Notes under the pieces: generated by a model
What the model was told of the DNA's origin: nothing
The model's database searches: none
The model's input: only the letters and a program-made list of their open reading frames with translations
Shown: one piece after another, positions 24,778 through 32,978 of the stretch
How the letters are laid out: each line of letters opens with the position of its first letter
How positions within the stretch are numbered: position 1 is the stretch's first letter
Assembly (NCBI RefSeq): GCF_001598255.1
Contig: NZ_BCYP01000018.1
Coordinates: forward strand, 124,001-188,000
DNA: 64,000 bases
Direction of reading: 5' to 3'
Source: Mitsuaria chitosanitabida ATCC BAA-476 = NBRC 102408
Lineage (GTDB): Bacteria; Pseudomonadota; Gammaproteobacteria; Burkholderiales; Burkholderiaceae_C
Program-made: the position numbers and the translations under genes

Positions 24778-26703
24778 ATGCGTCCGCCGCCCGTGCCGTT
24801 CCATCGCAGCAGCCTGGGTCGCGGCGTGGCGTTGCTGATCCTGGCGCTGGCGGCGATGGCGCTGCTGGTGACGCTGCTGGCGATCCGGGCGCGCGACACG
24901 CTGGCCGACCTGCGCCGCTTCGACCAGATCAACCTGGTCCTCCCGTCGATGACCTTGCTGCTGGAGAACCTGCTCAATGCGGAGACTGGCCAGCGCGGCT
25001 ACCTGCTGACGCAGAAGACCAGCTACCTGCAGCCCTATCGCGACGCCGTGCGCGACCTGGACCGGCGGGTGGAGGAGCTCGTCGAGCGCGACAAGGACCC
25101 CGCCCACGCGGCCAAGCTCGAGCGGGTGCGCGAGCTGGTGCGGCTCAAGATGGCCGAGCTCTCGCAGACCGTGCGGCTGCACGAGTCCGGGCAGCACGAC
25201 GAGGCGCTCGAGCTGGTGCTCAGCGACCAGGGGCAGCACCACATGAACGAGCTGCGCGACCTGCTGGGCGAGCTCACGTCCTCGCTGCGCGCCGAGCGGG
25301 CGGTCATCAGCGACCGGCTGGCCGTCAACACGAGCCGCACGGAGCTGCTCCTGCTGGCCGCGCTGGCGATGCTGGCCCTCTTCACCATCGTGGCCACGAC
25401 GCAGGTGTTCACGCGCACGCGGGCGCTGTCGCAGGCGCAGCGGCGGCTGCGCGGCATCGCCGACAACGTGCCGGCGCAGATCACCCAGCACGACCGGGCC
25501 GGCGCGCTGCGCTTCGCCAACGCCGAGGTCGGGCGGGTCCATCACGCCGATCCCGCCACGCTGCTGGGCAAGAACATCGAGCAGGTCAGCGGCGCGCAGC
25601 ACGCCGCGCTGCTCCAGCCCTTCATCGCGCGGGTGCTGGCCGGCGAGGCGGTGGAGTTCGACGCGCCGCAGACCGTCGACGGCGAGACGCTGCACTTCCA
25701 TCGGCGCTTCGTCCCGGACCTGACCGGCGACCAGGTGACCGGTTTCTACGCGGTCTCGCTGGACATCACCGAGCGCAAGCGGGCCGAGGCGCAGGTCGCC
25801 GCGAGCGAGCGCCGCATGAAGGCGATCACGGACAACCTGCCGGTCTTCATCACCTACGTCGACCGCGAGATGCGGCTGCGCTACGCCAACGAGACGCTGC
25901 GCAACTGGTTCGGGCTGGATCCGGACCTGGTCATCGGGTTGCACCTGCGCGACGGCTTCGGCGAGACGCTCTACGAGCAGCGTCGCGCGCAGTTCGAGCT
26001 GGCGATGCAGGGGGAGCGGGTGGAGTTCGAGGTGGCCTCGGTGCTGATGGGCAAGCTGCGGCATCTGCGCACGATCTACGTGCCCGACCGCGGGCCGGAC
26101 GGCGTGGTGCTGGGCGCGTTCACGCTCGCGATGGACATCACCGCGATGAAGCAGGCCGAGGCGCAGCTCGCGCGGCTGGCGAGCTCGGACGCGCTCACCG
26201 GGCTGCCGAACCGGCGCGAGCTCGACCAGGCCTTGACGCGCGCGCTGGCGCGGCAGCGGCGCCATGCGCATCACGGCGGCGCGATGGCGCTGCTGTTCCT
26301 TGACGTCGACCGCTTCAAGGCGATCAACGACACGCATGGGCATGGCAGCGGCGACGCGGTGCTGCGCGAGTTCGCGCAATGCCTGCGGCGGGCGGTCCGG
26401 TCCAGCGACATCGTGGCCCGCATCGCGGGCGACGAGTTCGTGGCGGTGCTGGAAGGGCTCAACAAGCCCGAGGAGGCCGCGCAGGTGGCGGCCAAGATCG
26501 TCGAGTCGGTGCGGGTGGCGCGGCCGGGCGGGCTGGAGGTGACGGCCAGCGTGGGCGTCGCCACGGTCACCGTCGGCGAGGTGCCGCCGTCGGAGCTGAT
26601 CGCGCTGGCGGACCGGGCGCTGTACCAGGCCAAGCGGGAAGGACGCGACGGCTTCGCCGTGCTCGCCTGGCCCGGCGTCGAGCAGCGGCGCGAACCGCAC
26701 TGA
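24778..26703 (+). CDS. diguanylate cyclase with CHASE3 and two PAS domains
   Basis: A 641-residue membrane signalling protein. A first helix (about 14-38) and a second (about 183-205) bracket a CHASE3 sensor (NAETGQRGYLLTQ is diagnostic). Two PAS domains follow (about 215-340 and 345-460), then a GGDEF domain with LFLDVDRFKAINDTHGHGSGD (read in pieces). The active-site motif is AGDEF (550-554) instead of GGDEF. An RxxD inhibitory site (RSSD) lies five residues before it. No EAL domain. Likely makes cyclic di-GMP, since AGDEF enzymes are generally active. Transcription may start from CATAAT at 24691-24696. Confidence 0.9.
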   Translation: MRPPPVPFHRSSLGRGVALLILALAAMALLVTLLAIRARDTLADLRRFDQINLVLPSMTLLLENLLNAETGQRGYLLTQKTSYLQPYRDAVRDLDRRVEELVERDKDPAHAAKLERVRELVRLKMAELSQTVRLHESGQHDEALELVLSDQGQHHMNELRDLLGELTSSLRAERAVISDRLAVNTSRTELLLLAALAMLALFTIVATTQVFTRTRALSQAQRRLRGIADNVPAQITQHDRAGALRFANAEVGRVHHADPATLLGKNIEQVSGAQHAALLQPFIARVLAGEAVEFDAPQTVDGETLHFHRRFVPDLTGDQVTGFYAVSLDITERKRAEAQVAASERRMKAITDNLPVFITYVDREMRLRYANETLRNWFGLDPDLVIGLHLRDGFGETLYEQRRAQFELAMQGERVEFEVASVLMGKLRHLRTIYVPDRGPDGVVLGAFTLAMDITAMKQAEAQLARLASSDALTGLPNRRELDQALTRALARQRRHAHHGGAMALLFLDVDRFKAINDTHGHGSGDAVLREFAQCLRRAVRSSDIVARIAGDEFVAVLEGLNKPEEAAQVAAKIVESVRVARPGGLEVTASVGVATVTVGEVPPSELIALADRALYQAKREGRDGFAVLAWPGVEQRREPH

Positions 26704-26798
26704 AGGCGCCGCGCGAACGCTCGGGGATCGCACGTCCGGCGGGGGAGGGCAGGGTGAGCCCGGCCCGGCTCGCCCATCGCTTCGGCGATGATGGCCCG

Positions 26799-27671
26799 AT
26801 GAAGATCCCGCGTTCGATTCCGCGTGTCCTCATCGCCGCAGTGCTGGGCCTGGGACTGTCCTCCGCCATCGCGCAAGGCGCCGCCGCGCCGCCGGCCGTT
26901 GCCGGCCCGGCTGCGGGCGTCGATGTCGTCGGCGCTTCTAGCGTTCCCGCCGCTTTCGGATCTTCCGGCGCACCGAGCGCATCGGGAGCATCAAGCACCT
27001 CCGGCATATCGAGCGCGGTGGTCGCCGGCGCCCCCACACGTCCGCTGCGTCCGCTGACCAACGACACCGGCGAGCGCATCCAGGCCTGCACGCTGTGCCA
27101 CGGCCCGCAAGGCCGCGCGACGCCGCAGGGCTACTTCCCGCGGTTGGCGGGCAAGCCGGCGGGCTATCTCTTCAACCAGCTGCAGAGCTTTCGCGACGGG
27201 CGGCGCCATCACGCGCTGATGGCCGGCTTGTTGCGCAACATGAGCGACGACTATCTGCGCGAGATCGCCGGCTACTTCGCCGCGCTCGACGTGCCTTATC
27301 CCGCACCCGTCCCGCAGCCGTTGAGCGAGGCACAACGGCAGCGCGCCGAGCAACTCGTCACTGTCGGCGACCCCGGGACGCGCGTGCCTGCCTGCACCGC
27401 CTGCCACGGGCCGGCGATGGCGGGGCGGCAGCCCGCGATTCCCGGTCTGCTGGGCCTGCCGCGCGATTACCTGGTCGGGCAGCTCGGGGCCTGGCGCACC
27501 GGTCATCGGCGCGCGCATGCGCCTGACTGCATGGCCGACGTGGCCAAGGCGCTGTCGCCCGACGACATCGCGGCCGTCGCCTCCTGGCTGGCGATGCGGC
27601 CCGCCGGCGCGCATCCGGAGCCGCCTGCCACCGCGCCACTGCCCGTGACCTGTGGAGGGCTCGCGCCATGA
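26799..27671 (+). CDS. dihaem cytochrome c
   Basis: A 290-residue periplasmic cytochrome. A signal peptide (VLIAAVLGLGLSSAIAQG) is followed by a low-complexity Ser/Ala/Gly linker to about residue 75. Two class-I haem domains carry CTLCH (97-101) and CTACH (199-203); a Met ligand candidate lies in NMSDDYLREIAGYFAAL. It resembles the c4/c553-like partner of cytochrome-c-subunit pairs. It overlaps the next gene by four bases, so both should act in one electron-transfer chain. No dehydrogenase flavin or molybdopterin subunit is next to them. Confidence 0.85.
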   Translation: MKIPRSIPRVLIAAVLGLGLSSAIAQGAAAPPAVAGPAAGVDVVGASSVPAAFGSSGAPSASGASSTSGISSAVVAGAPTRPLRPLTNDTGERIQACTLCHGPQGRATPQGYFPRLAGKPAGYLFNQLQSFRDGRRHHALMAGLLRNMSDDYLREIAGYFAALDVPYPAPVPQPLSEAQRQRAEQLVTVGDPGTRVPACTACHGPAMAGRQPAIPGLLGLPRDYLVGQLGAWRTGHRRAHAPDCMADVAKALSPDDIAAVASWLAMRPAGAHPEPPATAPLPVTCGGLAP

Positions 27672-29167
27672 GCGGCGGGAACATCGACGTGCGGCCTGAC
27701 GAGTCCCGCGGGGCGAGCGCGGAGCGCGGGAGCGGATCGCGCGAGACCGGCTCGATGCGGACCTTGAAGCGCGTGCTGATCGGCCTCGTGATCGCCGTGC
27801 CGCTGATGGCGGCGCTGGTCGTCGGCGGCGCATGGAGCCGCGAAGCGTGGCTCGCCTCGCGGCCCTTGGCGGTGAGCGCCACATCGATCCCGGCATCGCC
27901 GCCGGCATCATCCGCCTCCGCCTCCGCCTCCGCCTCGGGCTCGGGCTCGGCATCGGCATCGGCATCGACATCGCCAGCAGGTTCGGCGGAGACCCAGGCC
28001 GCGCTGGTCGCCAAAGGCGCCTACCTCGCACGGGTGGGCAACTGCGCGGGCTGCCACAGCCCCCGCGGCGGCGCGCCGATGGCCGGCGGCCTGCCGCTGC
28101 CGACGCCCTTCGGCACGCTGTTCAGCAGCAACCTCACGCCCGATCCGGAGACCGGCCTGGGCCGTTGGTCCGCCGACGACTTCTGGCGCGCGATGCACCA
28201 CGGCCGCAGCCGCGACGGGCGCCTGCTCTATCCCGCCTTCCCCTACACCAGCTACACCGCGATGACGCGCGAGGACGCGGATGCGATCTTCGCGTGGCTG
28301 CGCGCGCAGCCGGCGGTGAAGCAGGCCGCGCCGGCGCATCAGCTCGGCTGGCCGTATCGCTGGCAGTCGGCGTTGGCCGTGTGGCGCCTGATGTACTTCA
28401 CGCCCGGCGACGAGCCGGTGCGCTCGGAGTCGATGGAGACACGCGACGACCGCCAGGTGCCGCTGGCACGAGGCCGCTACCTGGTGCAGGCGCTGGGGCA
28501 TTGCGCCGAATGCCATGCGCCGCGCAACCGGCTGGGCGCGCTCGAGGACGCGGCCGGGCTGAGAGGCGGGTGGGTCGGCGTGCAGGGATGGATCGCGCCG
28601 TCCCTCGCGGATCCCAAGGCGGCCGGCGTGCAGGACTGGCGCGAGGACGAGGTCGCCGCCTGGCTGAAGGCCGGCTGGTCGCCGCGCGCGACGGCGGTGG
28701 GGCCGATGGCCGATGTCGTCGCGGAAAGCCTGCAGCACCTCTCCGACGAGGACGCGAAGGCCATGGCCGTCTACCTGCGCGGACTGCCGCGCGAGGGCTC
28801 GACCACGCCGTTGTTCAAGCCGGCGTCACCGGCGCAACTGGACCTCGGCCGGCAGGTCTATGCGCGCTACTGCGTCGATTGCCACGGCGATCGCGGGCAG
28901 GGTCGGTCGATCGACGGCCAGCCGGCCTACCCGCCGCTGGCCGGCAATCGGGCGGTGACGCTGGCCGCCCCTGAGAACGTCGTCCAGGTGCTGGCCAACG
29001 GCGGCTACGCGCCGTCGACGGCCTCGCATCCGCGTCCGTTCGGCATGCCGCCGCTGCGGCAGGTGCTCACGGAGGCCGAGATGGCGGCCGTGGCGACCCT
29101 GATCCGCCAGAGCTGGGGGAACGAGGCCTCCGAGGTGACGGAGCAGGACGTGCTGCGGCTCAAGTAG
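27668..29167 (+). CDS. membrane-anchored trihaem cytochrome c (AdhB/gluconate dehydrogenase type)
   Basis: A 499-residue cytochrome of the type that forms the haem subunit of gluconate, sorbitol, alcohol or aldehyde dehydrogenases. One membrane anchor (about 35-56, VLIGLVIAVPLMAALVVGGAW) is followed by a Ser/Ala-repeat linker (about 76-105) and haem sites CAGCH (126-130), CAECH (279-283) and CVDCH (402-406). An internal ATG at 27755 just before the helix is an alternative start. The catalytic subunit is missing locally, so electron donor and oxidase partner are unknown. Confidence 0.85.
   Translation: MSGGNIDVRPDESRGASAERGSGSRETGSMRTLKRVLIGLVIAVPLMAALVVGGAWSREAWLASRPLAVSATSIPASPPASSASASASASGSGSASASASTSPAGSAETQAALVAKGAYLARVGNCAGCHSPRGGAPMAGGLPLPTPFGTLFSSNLTPDPETGLGRWSADDFWRAMHHGRSRDGRLLYPAFPYTSYTAMTREDADAIFAWLRAQPAVKQAAPAHQLGWPYRWQSALAVWRLMYFTPGDEPVRSESMETRDDRQVPLARGRYLVQALGHCAECHAPRNRLGALEDAAGLRGGWVGVQGWIAPSLADPKAAGVQDWREDEVAAWLKAGWSPRATAVGPMADVVAESLQHLSDEDAKAMAVYLRGLPREGSTTPLFKPASPAQLDLGRQVYARYCVDCHGDRGQGRSIDGQPAYPPLAGNRAVTLAAPENVVQVLANGGYAPSTASHPRPFGMPPLRQVLTEAEMAAVATLIRQSWGNEASEVTEQDVLRLK
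27911..27970 (+). repeat. imperfect hexanucleotide microsatellite inside the trihaem cytochrome gene
   Basis: Ten hexamers in register: TCCGCC four times, TCGGGC twice, TCGGCA three times, TCGACA once. They encode an alternating Ser-Ala/Gly linker between membrane anchor and first haem domain. Unit changes keep the frame. Confidence 0.85.
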
Positions 29168-29198
29168 ATGGGGGCGGGGCGAATTCCGGACGCCGTTC

Positions 29199-29303
29199 AC
29201 TCCCTCGCCCGCTTCGATGAGAGGACACGAATGACCCCCACGCCCGCTTCTATGAAAGGACACGAATGACTCCCTCGCCCGCTTCTATGAGAGGACACGA
29301 ATG
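29199..29303 (+). repeat. three 35-bp tandem repeats
   Basis: Units at 29199-29233, 29234-29268 and 29269-29303, each beginning AC(T/C)CCC and ending GGACACGAATG, with a few differences. A fourth copy starts at 29304 but after its first 16 bases becomes the REP-like palindrome. The shared CCCTCGCCCGCTT segment suggests the units arose by duplication of one arm of that palindrome. Confidence 0.85.
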
Positions 29304-29305
29304 AC

Positions 29306-29399
29306 TCCCTCGCCCGCTTGCGGGAGAGGGCAGGGGAGAGGGTCTTCGGGGTCCGGCGCACTGCAACGCTCCCACCCTCTCCCGCCCCGCGGGCGAGGG
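29306..29399. repeat. REP-like compound palindrome
   Basis: Outer arms CCCTCGCCCGC (29306-29316) and GCGGGCGAGGG (29389-29399); inner arms GCGGGAGAGGG (about 29320-29330) and CCCTCTCCCGC (29375-29385). This is the kind of GC-rich palindrome scattered between genes in many high-GC proteobacteria. Confidence 0.7.
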
Positions 29400-29532
29400 G
29401 GCAATACCCGGCGAGCGTGGTTGCCGACGGCTTCGGTCGACGCACGGGGAGGGCGCCTGCAGGATGGCGGGAAGGTCCTGTCCATGCGGGCAGGCGCGGC
29501 ATATTGGGGCGCCGCACACGCGATTTCAAGAT

Positions 29533-29561
29533 CTTGAAGCGCGGCAAGGGGATCCCAGTTT
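29533..29561 (+). promoter_or_regulatory. candidate sigma-32 heat-shock promoter of the hsp20 genes
   Basis: CTTGAAG (29533-29539), 14-bp spacer, CCCAGTTT (29554-29561), close to the RpoH consensus CTTGAAA / CCCCATNT. It lies 65 bp before the first hsp20 start. Confidence 0.5.
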
Positions 29562-29625
29562 GGGAGTCATGGCGGACACGCAACCGCCGGATTCACTCTC
29601 AAAGCAGGATGCCAAGGAGCCCCGC

Positions 29626-30105
29626 ATGTACCACCGTCTGTTTGCCCGTGACCTGTTCAACGAGTTCGACCGCGTCCAGCGGGAAGTGAGCGGCCTGCTC
29701 GAGGCCCAGCGCGGCACCACCGCGCGCGGCGGCTTCCCGGCGCTGAATGTCGGCCTGTCCGACGAGGCCGTCGAGGTCTACGCCTTCGCCCCCGGGCTCG
29801 ATCCGGCGAGCATCGCCGTCGATCTGGATCGCGGCGTGCTGAGCCTCTCCGGCGAGCGCGTGTCGGCGCTGATCCCCAAGGTCGAGGCCCGGGTGGAGGG
29901 CGAGGCCGAAACGGCCGCCGCCCCGCCCGCCGAGAAGCGCATCGTTCATCAGCGCGAACGCTTCGCCGGCAAGTTCCGCCGCGCGGTCAACCTGCCCGAC
30001 GACATCGATCCGGAACAGGTCTCGGCGTCCTATCGCGACGGCGTGCTGCGCGTCACCGTGAAGCGCAAGCCGACGCCCCAGCCGCGCCGCATCGACATCC
30101 ATTGA
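29626..30105 (+). CDS. Hsp20/alpha-crystallin family small heat-shock protein
   Basis: A 159-residue holdase chaperone. A short N-terminal arm with FARDLFNEFDRVQREV precedes the alpha-crystallin domain (about 42-155): FPALNVGLSDEAVEVYAFAPGLD and GKFRRAVNLPDDIDPEQVSASYRDGVLRVTV (in pieces), including the A-x-x-n-GVL motif as YRDGVLRVTV. AAGGAG lies seven bases before the ATG. Pairs with the second hsp20 68 bp downstream. Confidence 0.92.
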   Translation: MYHRLFARDLFNEFDRVQREVSGLLEAQRGTTARGGFPALNVGLSDEAVEVYAFAPGLDPASIAVDLDRGVLSLSGERVSALIPKVEARVEGEAETAAAPPAEKRIVHQRERFAGKFRRAVNLPDDIDPEQVSASYRDGVLRVTVKRKPTPQPRRIDIH

Positions 30106-30173
30106 GTCGGCACCCTTCGGTACCAGCCGGCACGACACGCAACGACCAGCCCCATTCGCGACGAGATCACATC

Positions 30174-30572
30174 ATGAGCAACTCCGCCGTTCATTCCTCT
30201 TCTCCGGACACCGCCGCCCAGACCGCCCGCCGGCGCGATGACTTCGCCATCCAGCCCGCCGTCGACATCGTCGAGGACGCGCAAGGCATCACCTTGTTCG
30301 CCGACCTGCCCGGCGTGCCGCGCGAGCAACTGCATCTGCGCGTCGATGGCGATCGGCTGATCGTCGAGGCCGACATGCAGTTGGACCTGCCCGAGGGTCT
30401 GAAGGCCGGTCATGTCGAGGTGTCGCGGCAGCACTACCGCCGGGTGTTCACGTTGAGCAAGGAGCTCGACGCGAATTCCGTGTCGGCTGAGCTGACGCAG
30501 GGCGTGCTGCGCGTGCGGATCGCCAAGGCCGCTCATGCGCAGCCGCGGAAGATCGAGGTCAAGCTCTCCTGA
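30174..30572 (+). CDS. second Hsp20-family small heat-shock protein
   Basis: A 132-residue alpha-crystallin protein. Core: IQPAVDIVEDAQGITLFADLPGVPREQLHLRVDGDRLIVEA and VSRQHYRRVFTLSKELDANSVSAELTQGVLRVRIAK (in pieces), then a C-terminal QPRKIEVKLS tail carrying the I-x-V dimer-contact motif. Such pairs often co-assemble into mixed oligomers. The start at 30174 gives the usual short N-terminal arm. Confidence 0.92.
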   Translation: MSNSAVHSSSPDTAAQTARRRDDFAIQPAVDIVEDAQGITLFADLPGVPREQLHLRVDGDRLIVEADMQLDLPEGLKAGHVEVSRQHYRRVFTLSKELDANSVSAELTQGVLRVRIAKAAHAQPRKIEVKLS

Positions 30573-30610
30573 GCAGAGTGCCGCGTTGAGCCGCCAGGGC
30601 GCTCGCGGCT

Positions 30611-30751
30611 CCCTCGCCCGCAACGCGGGAGAGGGCGGGGGGTGAGGGCCGTCGCAGGCCGCGGAGCGTCAATCGCAGGCCGGTGAACAGCCAGGCTCTG
30701 GTGTGCCACGGCCCTCACCCCCAACCCCTCTCCCACTTCATGGGCGAGGGG
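30611..30751. repeat. large REP-like inverted repeat after hsp20
   Basis: Outer arms CCCTCGCCC (30611-30619) / GGGCGAGGG (30742-30750), inner arms GGTGAGGGCC (30641-30650) / GGCCCTCACC (30710-30719), about 60 bp loop. Related in sequence to the element at 29306. It lies between convergent hsp20 and FUSC genes. Confidence 0.65.
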
Positions 30752-30770
30752 CTTCGTGGCGTCTCACGGA

Positions 30771-32978
30771 TCAGCTCAAGCGTGACGCGGTCGGATCCGT
30801 GTCGGGCGGCGCGGACATGGCCTCGAGCGCGGCCTCGGCGGCTTGGCCGGCGCGCGCCGCATCGTCCAGGCTGACCTGCATGCGTCGACGCATCCAGGGC
30901 CGCAGATCCTCCAAGGGACCCACCTCGGGCAGCAGGCTCCAGTCCTGCAGCGCCTGCACCGCGTGCGGCACGGGCTCCTTGCCCGCGAGCGCGCGCTGAA
31001 GCCGCTTCGCCGCTTCCGGCAGTTCCTCGATGGTGTCGCCGACCAGATCCTGCGAACGGCGCAGCAAGCTCTGCCGCATCATCGACAGGTGCGCCATCAG
31101 GCGATAACCGTGGTCGAGCATGGTCAGCAGCTCCTGCAGCGGCGGCCGTACGCGGCGCGGCTCGGCGGCGCTGCGCTGGATCGCGGCGGACAGCGCCGCC
31201 AGCGCGTCATAGGCCTGCCGGCGCGCCATGCGCTGCGCGAGCGCCCCGGCCGGTGTCATCGCCGCCGTCATCGCCTGCATCGCGTACTGCTGCAAGGCGC
31301 CGCGCGCGCGCTTCAAGGCGCGCGGCAGGTTCCGCCGCTCCCACGCCGGCAGCACATAGCTGAAGGCCCAGGCCAGCGCCGCGCCGAACACCGTGTCGGC
31401 CAGCCGCTCGGAGATGGCCATCGCATGCGACGGATCCGCCAGATGCGACTGCAGCAGGGCCATCACGGTCGCCGCGATCGCGGTGATCAGATAGCGGCGC
31501 GTGACGAAGGCGTGCGCGATGCCCACGGCGATCTGCAGCACGATGAGCGTCACCGTCAGGTTGTGGATCTGCGCGATCGCGACCATCAGCCCGCAGCCGA
31601 TCGCCGTCCCCAGCACCCGCATGTTGCGGCGCTCCAGGGTCTGGTCCAGGGTGCCGCGCAGCACCACCGCCACCGACAGCACCAGCCAGTGCGGATGCGA
31701 GGCCCACGGGAGCGTGAGGGCGATGTAATAGGCCGCCGACAGCGCCAACGCGCTGCGCAGCGCGTGCCGCAGCACCGGCGAGTCCAGGTGCAGCTGCGCC
31801 TTGAGCAGCCCCATCGGCCAGCCTTCCGGGGTCACGAAGTGCTGAAGCTGCCGGGGATCGAGCGCCATCGCCGGCAGCGGGTGAGAGCCGTCGAGCGCGC
31901 GGCCGATGGCCAGCACTTCCCCGTCCAGATGCGACAGCCGATCCTGCAGCACCAGCTGCAGGCGGCGGCGTGGATCCTGCGGCGAGAGCGCCTCCCACTC
32001 GATCACCGGCACCCCGTGCGACGACGGCGCCCGCTCGTCCAGCACCGCGTTGCGGTACTCCTCGAGCAACGCCGCCAGCGCCTTCAACCGGCCGACCAGG
32101 GCCGCCCGCATGCGCTGCCCGACCGGGTCCTCGCCCAGCAGCTCCAGATCCAGCCGGCTGGCGAGCATCAGGTCCCGCAGCTCCACGACATGCAGCAGCA
32201 CCGCGGCGCTGCGCGGATCCTGCTCCGCATGCGGGAACAGCTGATCGCGCGCGGTCTGCAGCATCTCCGCCAGCTGGGCCTCGTTGCCCAGCCAGTCCTT
32301 CATCGCGTGCGCGGCGCCGCCCGTTCCCAACAGCTCGGCGCGCGCGCCGAGCAACTGCGCCAGGCCGCGCAGCGCCTCGGCGAGCGACAGGCGCCGGTAG
32401 CGCTGCTGCAGCACGGCGCTGCTCAGCAGGCTCCACAGCAGATAGAGGAGCACGCCGGCGGTGCCGCTCGCCATCACGACGAACAGCGGCTGCGGCGGCC
32501 ATGCCAGCGCGAACACCAGCGCGAGGATAGGCGCGAAGGACACCGGCCCCGCGCGCAGCCCCCAGCTCAGCAGCATGGCGCCGCCGAAGGCCAGCGCCGC
32601 CACCAGCAGGCCCATCACGGGTCGATAGGGATGCAGCACCGCGACCGCGCCCACCGCCAGCAGCGCCATGACGCCGCCGGTGATGACACGGTTGCGATTG
32701 CGTGTGACCACGCCGGGCAGATCCGCCAGGCTGGCGCAGATGGCGCAGGCCATCGCCAGTTGCGACGCGATGTGCTCGTAGCCCGCCGGGGCCAGGTGCG
32801 ATACCACCACCTGCACCAGCAGCACCCCGACGGCGACGGTCAGTCCGTTCCACCAGTGCGCCGGCCAATGCCGCCACTGGCGGAAGAAGCTGCGCACGGT
32901 GCGCTCGGGGGGCTGGGACTGCGGGCCGGCGTCGCCGCCGGCGCGCGTGGGCGGTCCGCCGTTGAGGCCCGCCGACAT
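30771..32978 (-). CDS. FUSC-family inner membrane protein (YccS/AaeB-like)
   Basis: A 735-residue protein with two blocks of membrane helices. The first (about 42-195) runs from WWNGLTVAVGVLLVQVVVSHL to FVVMASGTAGVLLYLLWSLL, then a long cytoplasmic region. The second block (about 405-530) contains the FUSC signature HWLVLSVAVVLRGTLDQTLERRNMRVLGTAIGC (in pieces), then a cytoplasmic tail. Relatives are implicated in export of aromatic or organic acids. Its ATG shares one base with the cphA stop (TGATG), so it is translated as part of the cyanophycin operon. Confidence 0.85.
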   Translation of the reverse strand: MSAGLNGGPPTRAGGDAGPQSQPPERTVRSFFRQWRHWPAHWWNGLTVAVGVLLVQVVVSHLAPAGYEHIASQLAMACAICASLADLPGVVTRNRNRVITGGVMALLAVGAVAVLHPYRPVMGLLVAALAFGGAMLLSWGLRAGPVSFAPILALVFALAWPPQPLFVVMASGTAGVLLYLLWSLLSSAVLQQRYRRLSLAEALRGLAQLLGARAELLGTGGAAHAMKDWLGNEAQLAEMLQTARDQLFPHAEQDPRSAAVLLHVVELRDLMLASRLDLELLGEDPVGQRMRAALVGRLKALAALLEEYRNAVLDERAPSSHGVPVIEWEALSPQDPRRRLQLVLQDRLSHLDGEVLAIGRALDGSHPLPAMALDPRQLQHFVTPEGWPMGLLKAQLHLDSPVLRHALRSALALSAAYYIALTLPWASHPHWLVLSVAVVLRGTLDQTLERRNMRVLGTAIGCGLMVAIAQIHNLTVTLIVLQIAVGIAHAFVTRRYLITAIAATVMALLQSHLADPSHAMAISERLADTVFGAALAWAFSYVLPAWERRNLPRALKRARGALQQYAMQAMTAAMTPAGALAQRMARRQAYDALAALSAAIQRSAAEPRRVRPPLQELLTMLDHGYRLMAHLSMMRQSLLRRSQDLVGDTIEELPEAAKRLQRALAGKEPVPHAVQALQDWSLLPEVGPLEDLRPWMRRRMQVSLDDAARAGQAAEAALEAMSAPPDTDPTASRLS

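Larger units (their letters stand above)
29168..29625. other. 458-bp gene-free stretch with repeats before hsp20
   Basis: Holds three and a half 35-bp tandem repeats, a compound REP-like palindrome, then about 130 bp of unremarkable sequence and a heat-shock-type promoter (each listed separately). The short reading frames here lack coding character. Confidence 0.7.

Noticed and set aside
29199-29303. CRISPR array
   Set aside because: The 35-bp units are directly adjacent with no spacers, and no cas genes are present.
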